Source: Lachnotalea sp. AF33-28 (GTDB lineage: Bacteria; Bacillota; Clostridia; Lachnospirales; Lachnospiraceae). From it: DNA of 64,000 nt. The position numbers and the translations under genes were made by a program. Positions within the stretch are counted from its first letter, which is position 1. Each line of letters starts with the position of its first letter. This document shows positions 36,207-43,869 of this stretch, piece after piece. A model generated the notes under the pieces. It ran no database searches. It saw nothing but the letters and a program-made list of their open reading frames with translations, and was not told where the DNA came from. The stretch covers positions 62,001 to 126,000 of the forward strand of contig NZ_QUEE01000006.1 of NCBI RefSeq assembly GCF_003477885.1, read 5' to 3'.

Positions 36207-36285
36207 GCGCATGATTTCCTAGAGAAATTGTCTGCTGCGCAGACGGAAATCAGCGCAGGTATAATATCTGTCGATATTATACCAT
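36207..36285 (+). repeat. 79-bp hairpin-rich repeat, tandem copy 2
   Basis: This is the second copy of the unit at 36,096. The last hairpin is extended by a base change here (GGTATAATATC/GATATTATACC, 11 bp). There is no coding potential. Confidence 0.9.
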
Positions 36286-36320
36286 ACAGGAACACGGTGA
36301 AAAAGAATGGATATTGCACA

Positions 36321-36380
36321 ATGAAAAAGATTTTTCAAACTATATTGATTATTTCGCTACTGTTCACACGCTGCCGATAA
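36321..36380 (+). pseudogene. Possible truncated lipoprotein signal peptide
   Basis: A 19-codon frame reads MKKIFQTILIISLLFTRCR and stops inside a foldback element. The basic start, hydrophobic core and terminal Cys look like a lipoprotein leader cut off by insertion of the foldback at about 36,356. The sequence is short, so chance is possible. Confidence 0.3.
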
Positions 36381-36449
36381 AGCAGCGTATGAGAGGACCA
36401 TACCCTGCCTCTCATTCGCGGGAATTTTTCGGTAACTGTGATCAGTAAC
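36356..36449 (+). repeat. Long foldback element, internally deleted copy (94 bp)
   Basis: Both ends match the family at 46.4 and 62.8 kb: left CTGCCGATAAAGCAGCG, right CGCGGGAATTTTTCGGTAAC. The branched core and most of the long stem are missing; ATGAGAGG and CCTCTCAT now close directly. Confidence 0.8.
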
Positions 36450-36552
36450 ATTATTTCAGAAAGGAAAGGTCAGTCGGCCAGGACAAGCTACTCAAATGAA
36501 AAGTAATGTGCTAAAATATGAATCAGCATAGTGTGCAGGGAAAGGTCAGGTA

Positions 36553-37164
36553 ATGAATATGGAAATTTTATTCGGAACATCGAATCCTGCAAAGCTGGCG
36601 GCGATGAGAAAAGCAGTTGTGCCGTTGGGGATTAAGATAGCAGGTTTAAAGGATATGAACCGGCCGGTGCCGGCTATTGAGGAAAACGGTGCGGATCCGC
36701 TTGAAAATGCGCAGATAAAAGCAACGGCTTTTTATAGGGCCTTTCATATGCCGGTATTCTCCTGCGATTCCGGCTTGTATTTTGAGGGAATCGAGGATTC
36801 ATTGCAGCCAGGTACGCATGTCAGAAGAGTGAACGGAAAAGAATTGACAGATGAGGAAATGATAGGCTACTATTCCAAATTGGCATTAAAATACAATGGC
36901 CGTTTAGTCGGTAGATACATAAATGCAATCTGTCTGATCTTGGATGAGGAACACATTTACTGCAGCATGGATGAGTCCCTGGGCACGGAACCGTTCCTGT
37001 TGGTTGGAACTCCCCATGAAAAACGGGTGCCAGGTTTCCCGCTCGATGCCCTGTCTGTGGATCTTAAAACAAATAAGTATTATTATGATCTGCCTGACCG
37101 TACGGTTGCGGAGTCAGATGTGGACGGATTTGTAGATTTTTTTATAAAGTCTCTGAATTGTTGA
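36553..37164 (+). CDS. RdgB/HAM1-like non-canonical NTP pyrophosphatase
   Basis: This is a 203-residue protein of the ITPase/HAM1 family, which hydrolyses dITP/XTP-type nucleotides to monophosphates. Seen: the substrate loop FGTSNPAKLAAM near the N-terminus, IEENGADPLENAQIKA with the metal-binding Glu/Asp region, and FSCDSGLYFEGI. The C-terminal half is diverged from canonical RdgB (no clear SHR motif), so it may be a paralog with a different substrate. Start sites MNM or M3 are two codons apart; the spacing from AGGTCAGG is acceptable for either. It is monocistronic. Confidence 0.8.
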   Translation: MNMEILFGTSNPAKLAAMRKAVVPLGIKIAGLKDMNRPVPAIEENGADPLENAQIKATAFYRAFHMPVFSCDSGLYFEGIEDSLQPGTHVRRVNGKELTDEEMIGYYSKLALKYNGRLVGRYINAICLILDEEHIYCSMDESLGTEPFLLVGTPHEKRVPGFPLDALSVDLKTNKYYYDLPDRTVAESDVDGFVDFFIKSLNC

Positions 37165-37324
37165 AAATTCGGTGCATGGCATTCACGTTCCAATACTCAT
37201 GCCGGGCAAAGGAGTGTATAGTGACAAGCAGGGGCTGCGTATGTTATACTAACATCATCGAATCAGCGCTGTGAAAGCCTGCGCGGACACGGCTGCGGGC
37301 TGTGACCGGCAGACATAAAAAATA

Positions 37325-37372
37325 GGCAGCACACGAAGGTGTGCGCAGGTCATCAACCTTCGGTTGGTGACA
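37325..37372 (+). repeat. Two-hairpin leader repeat, copy B1
   Basis: Hairpin 1 is GCACAC/GTGTGC and hairpin 2 is GTCATCAACC/GGTTGGTGAC with a 3-nt loop, joined by GCAG. It is the first of a tandem pair. Confidence 0.9.
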
Positions 37373-37380
37373 GGAAAAGC

Positions 37381-37428
37381 GGAAGCACGCTGAAGCGTGC
37401 GCAGGTCATCAACCTTCGGTTGGTGACA
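37381..37428 (+). repeat. Two-hairpin leader repeat, copy B2
   Basis: Hairpin 1 is GCACGC/GCGTGC (one pair changed on both sides relative to B1); hairpin 2 is identical to B1. It ends 20 nt before the start of the CBM9-like gene and abuts its ribosome binding site. Confidence 0.92.
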
Positions 37429-37448
37429 AGAGAAAAGGGGGATTTAGC

Positions 37449-38099
37449 ATGGCTAAAACAGATAAAAGCAGATACATAATCGAAACCGTCCCGCTGGAGA
37501 CGTATGAGAAAATACGGACCGGTGGGGCGGACTTTTCTGTCAAGCGCAGAGCACTGGCCGATCATTATCCCTGGGGTGGGGAGTATCGCCCATTGACTTG
37601 GGGTGAAGTGGCGTTTGTGCCGGAAAGGGGATTTCTTGTACAGTTGACCTGTGTGGAGGCGGCGCCCAGTACAGTATGGAAAAATCCGCAGGATCCTGTA
37701 TACAGGGACAGCTGTATGGAATTTTTCGTGAACTTTCGTCCCAAGCAGCCGGAATGCGGTTATCTGAACTTCGAAACGAATGCATCTTCCGCCATGCTGT
37801 GTGGTTACGGAAAAGGCAGGCAGGAGCGGCAGGCGGTTCCTTATCTGAATTATCCGGATATGGATATACGCACGGATATCAAGGAGGACCGCTGGAGCGT
37901 CCGGTATCTGATTCCGCTAAGCCTGATCGATGACTATTACGGGCCGGGAGAGTTTGGGCCGGGCAGCGAACTGCGCGGGAATTTCTATAAGTGCGGGGAT
38001 GATACACCGATCCCCCATTATGGCTGCTGGTCCGTGATCGTGAGCGGAAAGCCGGATTTCCACAGGCCGGAGTGTTTTGGAAGCCTGATTATAGAGTAA
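37449..38099 (+). CDS. CBM9-like (family 9 carbohydrate-binding) protein
   Basis: This is a 216-residue cytoplasmic-looking protein (no signal peptide) consisting of one CBM9-like (DUF1083-type) beta-sandwich. Characteristic parts are RDSCMEFFVNF, YLNFETNASSAML, RGNFYKCGDDTPIPHYGCW and a C-terminal PDFHRPECFG segment. In this family the domain is thought to bind sugars or reducing ends, and stand-alone members without catalytic parts are common but uncharacterised. AAAGGGGG lies about 6-8 nt before the ATG, directly after a doublet of the two-hairpin repeat. Confidence 0.82.
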   Translation: MAKTDKSRYIIETVPLETYEKIRTGGADFSVKRRALADHYPWGGEYRPLTWGEVAFVPERGFLVQLTCVEAAPSTVWKNPQDPVYRDSCMEFFVNFRPKQPECGYLNFETNASSAMLCGYGKGRQERQAVPYLNYPDMDIRTDIKEDRWSVRYLIPLSLIDDYYGPGEFGPGSELRGNFYKCGDDTPIPHYGCWSVIVSGKPDFHRPECFGSLIIE

Positions 38100-38198
38100 G
38101 CACTACGCAAGGTACACGAGCTAATTAAGAAAGTATATGTTGAAATGGTAAAGTGGAAAGATAAGTTACTTTAATACACAATTTTTGGAGGTGTCTAT

Positions 38199-38528
38199 AT
38201 GAGTTTGACTTTTTGTGAATTGTCAGATATGTACAGCGAGATCTTCCATCGCTTTCAGAAAATTGAATTAAAAGAATGGAAGGGAGAAGCAGCTACTTTG
38301 GAGCTAATGAAACAATGTGGAGAATTAGCCAAATGGGTAATGATGAAAGAAAAATACTATGCTTTTACAGAAGATATTAAGACTATCAATAGTCGTTTGG
38401 AGAATGAGTTAGCAGATGTTATGGCTCAACTGTTCCGAATTGCTTATATTTATAATATTGATTTAGAAAAAGCTTATATTGATGCTAGAAAAGAGGAAGA
38501 TCTCTATTTGAAATCTCGAAATGTTTAA
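38199..38528 (+). CDS. MazG-like all-alpha NTP pyrophosphatase
   Basis: This is a 109-residue all-helical protein. The helix pair LELMKQCGELAKW and ENELADVMAQLFRIAYIY carries the EXXE...EXXD metal-binding pattern of MazG-like pyrophosphohydrolases, which remove non-canonical nucleotides. TTGGAGGTG lies 7 nt before the ATG. Its AT-rich codons differ from neighbouring genes, and it is flanked by repeats, which suggests later acquisition. It is monocistronic. Confidence 0.72.
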   Translation: MSLTFCELSDMYSEIFHRFQKIELKEWKGEAATLELMKQCGELAKWVMMKEKYYAFTEDIKTINSRLENELADVMAQLFRIAYIYNIDLEKAYIDARKEEDLYLKSRNV

Positions 38529-38543
38529 ATGAGATTATTAAAG

Positions 38544-38590
38544 GGTAGCACATGGATGCGCACAGGTTATCCACTTGGCAGTTGGTGACA
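38544..38590 (+). repeat. Two-hairpin leader repeat, copy F (degenerate)
   Basis: This copy keeps GGTAGCACA... at the start and GTTGGTGACA at the end, with hairpin 2 still formed by wobble pairs. It joins directly to the truncated foldback element. Unlike other copies it does not precede a gene on its strand. Confidence 0.6.
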
Positions 38591-38592
38591 AT

Positions 38593-38680
38593 CTGCGCGC
38601 TTCACGGAGCGAAAGCGTGTCCAAATGAGGAGCATACCCTGCCACTCTTATGTGCAGGAACTTTATGGTAACTGTGAATA
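38593..38680 (+). repeat. Long foldback element, 3' half only
   Basis: This copy matches the right half of the full copies (CTGCGCGCTTCACGGAGCGA, ATGAGGAGCATACCCTGCC, GGTAACTGTGAATA). The left half is absent. It is followed by a 10-bp fragment (GGCAGCACAC) equal to the beginning of the two-hairpin repeat. Confidence 0.85.
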
Positions 38681-38698
38681 GGCAGCACACTAGAATCG

Positions 38699-39520
38699 CT
38701 ACAAATTCTGCTGCCGGTACTGGCTCGGAGTGATGCCATACTTACGGATAAAAACCTTTGTGAAATAGCTTTGATCGGAAAAGCCGCACTGCTCCGCAAT
38801 GGCGTTGATCGGCACGTCGGTTTTATCCAGCAGTTTCCCTGCGGCATCCAGCCTGGTCCTGGTCAGAAAATCATTGATCGTTTCGCCATAGGCCTTTTTA
38901 AATGCGTTGGTCAGGGTGGATTTGCTGCAGAAAAAACGCTGGCACAGAAGATCAATGGTGATCCTGTCCTCATAATGCCGCGCGATATAATGCCGCGCTT
39001 TGGCTGCCATCCCTTTTCCGTCTATGTTCAGCTTGTTGCTTAAAGTGATATAAGCGGCGCAGATATTCATGATTGTCAGGCAGGATAAAATCTTATCTTT
39101 GGAAATGACAGGTATCCGGTCAATCAGACAGGCGAGCTGTTCATGGTCGCCGGAATAGGCCTTTGCGGCCGCCAGGGTCTGTTCCCTGCTTTGCGCCAGC
39201 GTATCCAGTGTCTGCCCCATCATCAGATAGCCAGTCAGCACGCCGAACTGGTAGAGGGGTGCCACCGCTTCATAGAGCCCGAAGCGGCACTGGTAAATGT
39301 AAGGCTCACCGGTTTCTTTTACCGTGGCAAAGGCTCTGGCATCACACTCATGGCAGAGCGCCCTTCCGGCTTTATTCTGCTGGATATGGCTGCAAAATGG
39401 AGAAATGACCGCAGGATAAGCGGCTATCTCCTTCCTGTCCGTATCATAGATACAGATACGCAGCCCGGATATCTTGTACAGCTCTTTCAATATCGTCTCA
39501 ATCGTATAATCAGACCCCAT
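38699..39520 (-). CDS. PocR-domain AraC-family regulator
   Basis: This is a 273-residue regulator. Residues 5-165 form a PocR-type ligand domain (FCSHIQQNKAGRALCHECDA, with cysteines, and PYIYQCRFGLYEAVAPL), which in relatives senses small hydrocarbon derivatives. The C-terminal 100 residues form an AraC double HTH (ITIDLLCQRFFCSKSTLTNA, INAIAEQCGFSDQSYFTKVF, YGITPSQYR). TAGGAGGAA precedes the ATG. Its leader contains a two-hairpin repeat (D1) ending 16 nt before the start. It is divergent from the nucleotidyltransferase-galE-nahK operon and a candidate regulator of it. Confidence 0.92.
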   Translation of the reverse strand: MGSDYTIETILKELYKISGLRICIYDTDRKEIAAYPAVISPFCSHIQQNKAGRALCHECDARAFATVKETGEPYIYQCRFGLYEAVAPLYQFGVLTGYLMMGQTLDTLAQSREQTLAAAKAYSGDHEQLACLIDRIPVISKDKILSCLTIMNICAAYITLSNKLNIDGKGMAAKARHYIARHYEDRITIDLLCQRFFCSKSTLTNAFKKAYGETINDFLTRTRLDAAGKLLDKTDVPINAIAEQCGFSDQSYFTKVFIRKYGITPSQYRQQNL

Positions 39521-39536
39521 AATTCCTCCTAATAAA

Positions 39537-39584
39537 TGTCACCAACCGCAGGTTGATGACCTACGCGCACATCAGTGCGCTTCC
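39537..39584 (-). repeat. Two-hairpin leader repeat, copy D1
   Basis: On the minus strand hairpin 1 is GCGCAC/GTGCGC and hairpin 2 is GTCATCAACC/GGTTGGTGAC. It is oriented with the PocR-AraC gene and ends 16 nt before its ATG. Confidence 0.92.
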
Positions 39585-39593
39585 TTTTATAAA

Positions 39594-39620
39594 TGTCACC
39601 AACCGCAGGCTGATGACCTG
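39594..39620 (-). repeat. Two-hairpin leader repeat, copy D2 (half)
   Basis: Only the second hairpin is present (GTCATCAGCC/GGTTGGTGAC, one G-U pair). It lies 57 bp from the same point of D1, equal to the period of the other doublets. Confidence 0.8.
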
Positions 39621-39788
39621 TAATGGTAAAATAGATAACTGTGTCCGATAATACAAAATATTATACTATATTTCAGTGCAAAAAAACAGTCCGTTTGATA
39701 TGATAATTACAACAAAAACGGCTGTAAACCGTAACTGATGACCGGCGCACAGTAAAAAGTTTTAAGAAGCGCAGAAAGGAAGACAAGG

Positions 39789-40730
39789 ATGCAGAAAAAA
39801 CCAACGTTAGTGATTATGGCGGCAGGAATGGGGAGCCGTTACGGCGGATTAAAACAGATGGATCCGGTGGATGAGAAGGGCAATCTGATTATAGACTTTT
39901 CCATCTATGATGCGGTGAGAGCCGGATTTGATAAAGTGGTATTTATCATCACCCATGCGATTGAAGAGGAATTTAAGGAGCGGATCGGCAACCGGGTGGG
40001 ACGGTATATAAAGGTAGAATATGTATACCAGCAGCTTGATCATCTGCCGGAGGGGTATCGGGTCCCGGAGGGCAGGGTGAAGCCATGGGGAACCGGCCAT
40101 GCGGTGGCCAGCTGCCTGGGTGTGGTGGACGGCCCTTTTGCGGTGATCAACGCCGATGACTTTTATGGACGGCAGGCGTTTACGATGATCTGCGATTTCC
40201 TGAAACATGCGGAGGATGGCGATGGCTATTATCAGTATGCCATGGTCGGATATGAGCTGGAAAATACGCTGACGGAGAACGGTTCTGTGGCCCGCGGTAT
40301 CTGTGAAATCGATGAAAACGGCATGCTTTCCGGCATCTGCGAGCGCACCCGAATTGAGAAACGGGGGGACGGCGCAGCCTTTACCGAAGACGGAGGACAG
40401 ACCTGGACAGCGCTTCCAAAGGGATGCACGGTATCCATGAATATGTGGGGATTTACGGAGAGCCTGCTTGGTGAGCTGAATGAACGCTTCCGCCGTTTCC
40501 TGGACACTGAGGCGGAGAAAAATCCTCTTAAGAGTGAGTATTTTCTGCCGTTTGTGGTCAATGAACTGCTTCAGGAAAAGAAAGCGGTTGTGACGGTGAA
40601 AAAGACTTCGGATAAGTGGTATGGGGTAACTTATAAGGAAGATAAGCAGGTGGTGATGGATGCGGTCCGCGCCATGAAGTCTGCGGGAGTATATCCGGAT
40701 GTACTGGACCTTGAAAAGGCAATGGTGTAA
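39789..40730 (+). CDS. Sugar-phosphate nucleotidyltransferase
   Basis: This is a 313-residue NTP-transferase-fold enzyme. The signature MAAGMGSRYGGLKQ binds the nucleotide, and INADDFYG holds the metal-binding Asp pair. It joins a nucleotide to a sugar-1-phosphate. It heads an operon with galE and nahK, so the natural reading is that it activates the hexosamine- or galactose-1-phosphate made by NahK to the UDP-sugar that GalE epimerises. This would replace the GalT-like LnpC of bifidobacteria. It lacks the left-handed beta-helix of GlmU. AGAAAGGA precedes the ATG. Confidence 0.88.
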   Translation: MQKKPTLVIMAAGMGSRYGGLKQMDPVDEKGNLIIDFSIYDAVRAGFDKVVFIITHAIEEEFKERIGNRVGRYIKVEYVYQQLDHLPEGYRVPEGRVKPWGTGHAVASCLGVVDGPFAVINADDFYGRQAFTMICDFLKHAEDGDGYYQYAMVGYELENTLTENGSVARGICEIDENGMLSGICERTRIEKRGDGAAFTEDGGQTWTALPKGCTVSMNMWGFTESLLGELNERFRRFLDTEAEKNPLKSEYFLPFVVNELLQEKKAVVTVKKTSDKWYGVTYKEDKQVVMDAVRAMKSAGVYPDVLDLEKAMV

Positions 40731-40770
40731 AATATAAACTGACTATAAAAAAGAAGAAAGGAAGAGGAAC

Positions 40771-41784
40771 ATGGCAATTTTAGTGACCGGCGGAGCCGGA
40801 TATATTGGCAGCCATACCTGTGTAGAGCTGCAGAATGCGGGCTATGATGTGGTTGTGGTGGATAACCTCTGCAATTCCAGCGAAGAATCGTTAAAGAGAG
40901 TGGAACAGATCACTGGAAAGAAAGCAAAATTTTATAAAGTGGATCTGTTGGATGAGGCAGGACTCACCAAAGTATTTGAGCAGGAGGAAATCACATCCGT
41001 CATCCATTTTGCAGGATTAAAGGCGGTGGGCGAATCAGTGGAAAAGCCTCTGGAATATTACTGGAACAATATTACGGGTTCCCTGATTCTCTGCAGAGTG
41101 ATGAGAAGTTTCGGAGTTAAGAATCTGGTGTTCAGCTCTTCCGCCACCGTATACGGCAATCCTCATACCGTGCCGATCAGGGAAGATTTCCCCTTATCCG
41201 TAACGAATCCTTACGGCAGGACGAAGCTGATGCTGGAGGATATATTCCGGGATCTGTATGTGGCCGATCAAAGCTGGAACATCATCCTGCTGCGCTATTT
41301 CAACCCGATCGGCGCGCATAAAAGCGGAACGATCGGAGAGGATCCGAAGGGGATACCGAACAATCTGGTGCCCTATATCACACAGGTGGCTGTGGGCAAA
41401 AGAGAGATGGTAAACGTGTTCGGAAACGATTATGATACACCGGACGGCACCGGCGTCCGGGATTATATCCATGTGGTGGATCTGGCTAAGGGCCATGTGA
41501 AGGCTGTGGAAAAACTGGCGGAGAAAAAAGGCGTGCTGACCTATAATCTGGGCACCGGCATCGGCTATTCCGTTCTGGATATGATCAAGAGCTTCAGCAA
41601 GGTGGTTGGCAGGGAACTGCCGTACCGCGTCTGTCCGCGCCGGCCTGGGGATATCGCTACCTGTTACGCGGACCCTTCTCTGGCAAAGGCGGAGCTGGGC
41701 TGGGAGGCGCAGCTGGGCCTGGAGGAAATGTGCGAGGATTCCTGGAGATGGCAGAAGAATAATCCGGACGGATACGGAAAATAA
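40771..41784 (+). CDS. galE: UDP-glucose 4-epimerase
   Basis: This is a 337-residue cytoplasmic enzyme that interconverts UDP-galactose and UDP-glucose (in many gut bacteria also the N-acetyl forms). The NAD-binding GGAGYIGSH is at residues 7-15; the catalytic Ser124 and the Tyr148-XXX-Lys152 pair (NPYGRTK) are present, as are RYFNPIGAH and the C-terminal RRPGD. The length is standard. AAGAAAGGAAGAGG precedes the ATG. It is the middle gene of the nucleotidyltransferase-galE-nahK operon. Confidence 0.96.
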   Translation: MAILVTGGAGYIGSHTCVELQNAGYDVVVVDNLCNSSEESLKRVEQITGKKAKFYKVDLLDEAGLTKVFEQEEITSVIHFAGLKAVGESVEKPLEYYWNNITGSLILCRVMRSFGVKNLVFSSSATVYGNPHTVPIREDFPLSVTNPYGRTKLMLEDIFRDLYVADQSWNIILLRYFNPIGAHKSGTIGEDPKGIPNNLVPYITQVAVGKREMVNVFGNDYDTPDGTGVRDYIHVVDLAKGHVKAVEKLAEKKGVLTYNLGTGIGYSVLDMIKSFSKVVGRELPYRVCPRRPGDIATCYADPSLAKAELGWEAQLGLEEMCEDSWRWQKNNPDGYGK

Positions 41785-41804
41785 AGACGAGAGGTAGAGT
41801 GGTG

Positions 41805-42920
41805 ATGGAGAGGGAACAGCTTTGCAGCAAAATCGCGGATGCGATTGCCAATATGCAGTTTAAGGGTGAAGTAAAAGAGTACAGGGGTTACGGCAACGGG
41901 CATATCAATGACACGTTTCTGGTGACATCTCTCTTGGAGGACGGTAGTGAGCAACGGTATATCCTGCAGCGCATGAACCATGAGATATTCAGGCAGCCGG
42001 AAGAGCTTATGGAAAATATCAGCCGGGTGACCGGTTTCCTAAGGGAAAAGATCATCCGCAATCAGGGAGATCCCAACAGGGAGACAATGAACCTGATCAC
42101 CACAAAGGACGGGGGATATTTTTACAAGGATGAGATCGGCAGCTACTGGAGGGCATTTTTATTCATCGAAAGGGCCACCAGCTTTGATCAGGTACAGAGC
42201 CCAAAGGATTTTTATGAAAGCGCTGTGGCATTCGGACATTTCCAGAACATGCTTTCCGACTACCCTGCCCAGACGCTGCATGAGACCATTCCGGATTTCC
42301 ATAACACCCCGGTGCGTTTTAAGCGCTTTCAGCAGGTGGTGAAAGAGGATATCTGCGGCAGAGCTGCCGGGGTGCAGGACGAGATCCGTTTCTATCTGGA
42401 GCACGGGGAAGAGATGGGCACGACCATGCGCCTGCTTGAGAGCGGCAGACTGCCTCTCCGTGTCACCCATAACGATACCAAACTCAATAATATCATGATC
42501 GATAATGAGAGCGGCAAGGGAATCTGTGTGATCGATCTGGATACGGTGATGCCTGGACTTTCGATCAATGATTTCGGGGATTCCATCCGTTTCGGCGCCA
42601 ACACGGCGGCGGAAGATGAGCAGGACTTAAGCCGGGTTTCCCTGGATCTGGATCTGTTCGACTGCTATACGGACGGCTATCTGGAAGGCTGCTGCGGCAG
42701 CCTGACCAAGAAGGAAATTGAGATGCTTCCCATGGGCGCAAAGCTGATGACCATGGAGTGCGGCATGCGCTTCCTGACCGACTATCTGGAGGGGGATGTG
42801 TATTTCAAGACTCACCGTCCGGGGCATAATCTGGACCGCACCAGGACGCAGATCGCTCTGGTAAAGGATATGGAGAGAAAATGGGATGCGATGAGAAGCA
42901 TCGTGTTCAAACACAGCTGA
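41805..42920 (+). CDS. nahK: N-acetylhexosamine 1-kinase (NahK/LnpB-like)
   Basis: This is a 371-residue kinase of the aminoglycoside-phosphotransferase fold. It matches the bifidobacterial N-acetylhexosamine 1-kinase pattern closely: YGNGHINDTFLV, RYILQRMNHEIF, RVTHNDTKLNNI (catalytic HND), VIDLDTVMPG (metal Asp), DFGDSIRFGAN, LLPMGAKLMTMECGMRFL and the C-terminal RTRTQIALV. It phosphorylates GlcNAc/GalNAc at C1 in the lacto-N-biose/galacto-N-biose route for mucin and milk glycans. The lacto-N-biose phosphorylase gene is not present next to it. The ATG after the GAGAGG site is chosen over two GTG codons just upstream. Confidence 0.93.
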   Translation: MEREQLCSKIADAIANMQFKGEVKEYRGYGNGHINDTFLVTSLLEDGSEQRYILQRMNHEIFRQPEELMENISRVTGFLREKIIRNQGDPNRETMNLITTKDGGYFYKDEIGSYWRAFLFIERATSFDQVQSPKDFYESAVAFGHFQNMLSDYPAQTLHETIPDFHNTPVRFKRFQQVVKEDICGRAAGVQDEIRFYLEHGEEMGTTMRLLESGRLPLRVTHNDTKLNNIMIDNESGKGICVIDLDTVMPGLSINDFGDSIRFGANTAAEDEQDLSRVSLDLDLFDCYTDGYLEGCCGSLTKKEIEMLPMGAKLMTMECGMRFLTDYLEGDVYFKTHRPGHNLDRTRTQIALVKDMERKWDAMRSIVFKHS

Positions 42921-42942
42921 CAGAGTGGAAAGGAATATGTTA

Positions 42943-43869
42943 ATGACGAAAAGTAAGAGAGTAGAGGCCCCCCTGTTTCGGGATCCGATTTACGACGGAG
43001 CATCCGATCCGACGGTGATATGGAACCGCGAAGAAGGATGTTATTATATGTTTTACACCCAGAGGAGATCCACTTCCGTGCAGGTGGGCTATTCCAGCAT
43101 CCACGGTTCGGCCATCGGCGTAGCGTCTTCTACGGACGGAACCGGCTGGCTGTACCGCGGGACGCTGCCCGGCCTTGATTTCGAGCCGGGGCACAATACC
43201 TTCTGGGCGCCGGAAATCCTCTATGCCAACGGGGAGTATCATATGTATGTATCCTATATCACGGGCATACCGACGAACTGGAACTATGGAAGGAAAATAC
43301 TGCATTATACGGCGGACAATCTCTGGAAGTGGAAATACAGAGGGGAAATACCGCTGTCAAGCGGCCGGGTCATTGATGCATGCGTATATGAAGTGGAGCC
43401 GGGGACCTATAAGATGTGGTATAAGGACGAGGCCCATGGAAGCCATACTTTCAGCGCGGTGAGCAGGGACCTGTATCACTGGGAGGTGCTTCGAGAAGAG
43501 ATCGCCGACTGCGCCCATGAGGGCCCGAACGTGTTCGAATTCGGAGGGGTAAAATGGATGATCACGGATTTCTGGAATGGGCTTGGCGTATACCGCTCGG
43601 ACGATTTTACGAACTGGGCGCGTTGTGACAAGGCGCTGCTCGATGTGCCCGGCACCAGGGCCGGTGACGGCGCGCTGGGCCATCACGCGGATGTGCTGGT
43701 GGTCAACGGGGAGGCCTATATGTTTTATTTCTGCCATCCCTACGAGCAGAAAAAGGGGGAGGAATTTGACGGCCGCCATGCCCTGACCGCCATACAGGCC
43801 ACCAGGCTGACTACGGACGGCTGTGGGCTTTACTGTAACCGCAACGAGGAGTTTGAGTGGAGGCTTTGA
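42943..43869 (+). CDS. GH43-type five-bladed propeller glycosidase
   Basis: This is a 308-residue cytoplasmic protein (no signal peptide) with the five-bladed beta-propeller pattern of GH43/GH32-type enzymes. Asp22 in GASDPTVIW may be the general base, Asp in VIDACVYE the pKa modulator and Glu in AHEGPNVFEF the acid, as in GH43. This assignment rests on motif position only; GH117 or GH130-like enzymes share the fold. AAAGGA lies 8 nt before the chosen ATG. It is 22 bp after nahK and the last gene of the operon, so its product sugar probably feeds NahK/GalE. Its stop codon abuts that of the convergent AraC gene. Confidence 0.82.
   Translation: MTKSKRVEAPLFRDPIYDGASDPTVIWNREEGCYYMFYTQRRSTSVQVGYSSIHGSAIGVASSTDGTGWLYRGTLPGLDFEPGHNTFWAPEILYANGEYHMYVSYITGIPTNWNYGRKILHYTADNLWKWKYRGEIPLSSGRVIDACVYEVEPGTYKMWYKDEAHGSHTFSAVSRDLYHWEVLREEIADCAHEGPNVFEFGGVKWMITDFWNGLGVYRSDDFTNWARCDKALLDVPGTRAGDGALGHHADVLVVNGEAYMFYFCHPYEQKKGEEFDGRHALTAIQATRLTTDGCGLYCNRNEEFEWRL

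Larger units (their letters stand above)
36033..36552. other. 520-bp repeat-filled spacer
   Basis: Between the aldo/keto reductase and RdgB-like genes there is no intact gene. The spacer holds a tandem 79-bp repeat, a possible truncated signal-peptide frame and a deleted foldback element. Confidence 0.7.

Noticed and set aside
36117..36380. Open frame of 87 codons through the tandem repeat
   Set aside because: It reads through non-coding hairpin repeats, and its internal peptide repetition is only the DNA repeat. Only the final ATG part (36,321) looks like a possible leader.
37325..37428. CRISPR-like appearance of the tandem repeats
   Set aside because: There are only two units per site, the intervening sequences are 7-9 bp and AT-rich rather than unique 30-mers, and no cas genes are present.
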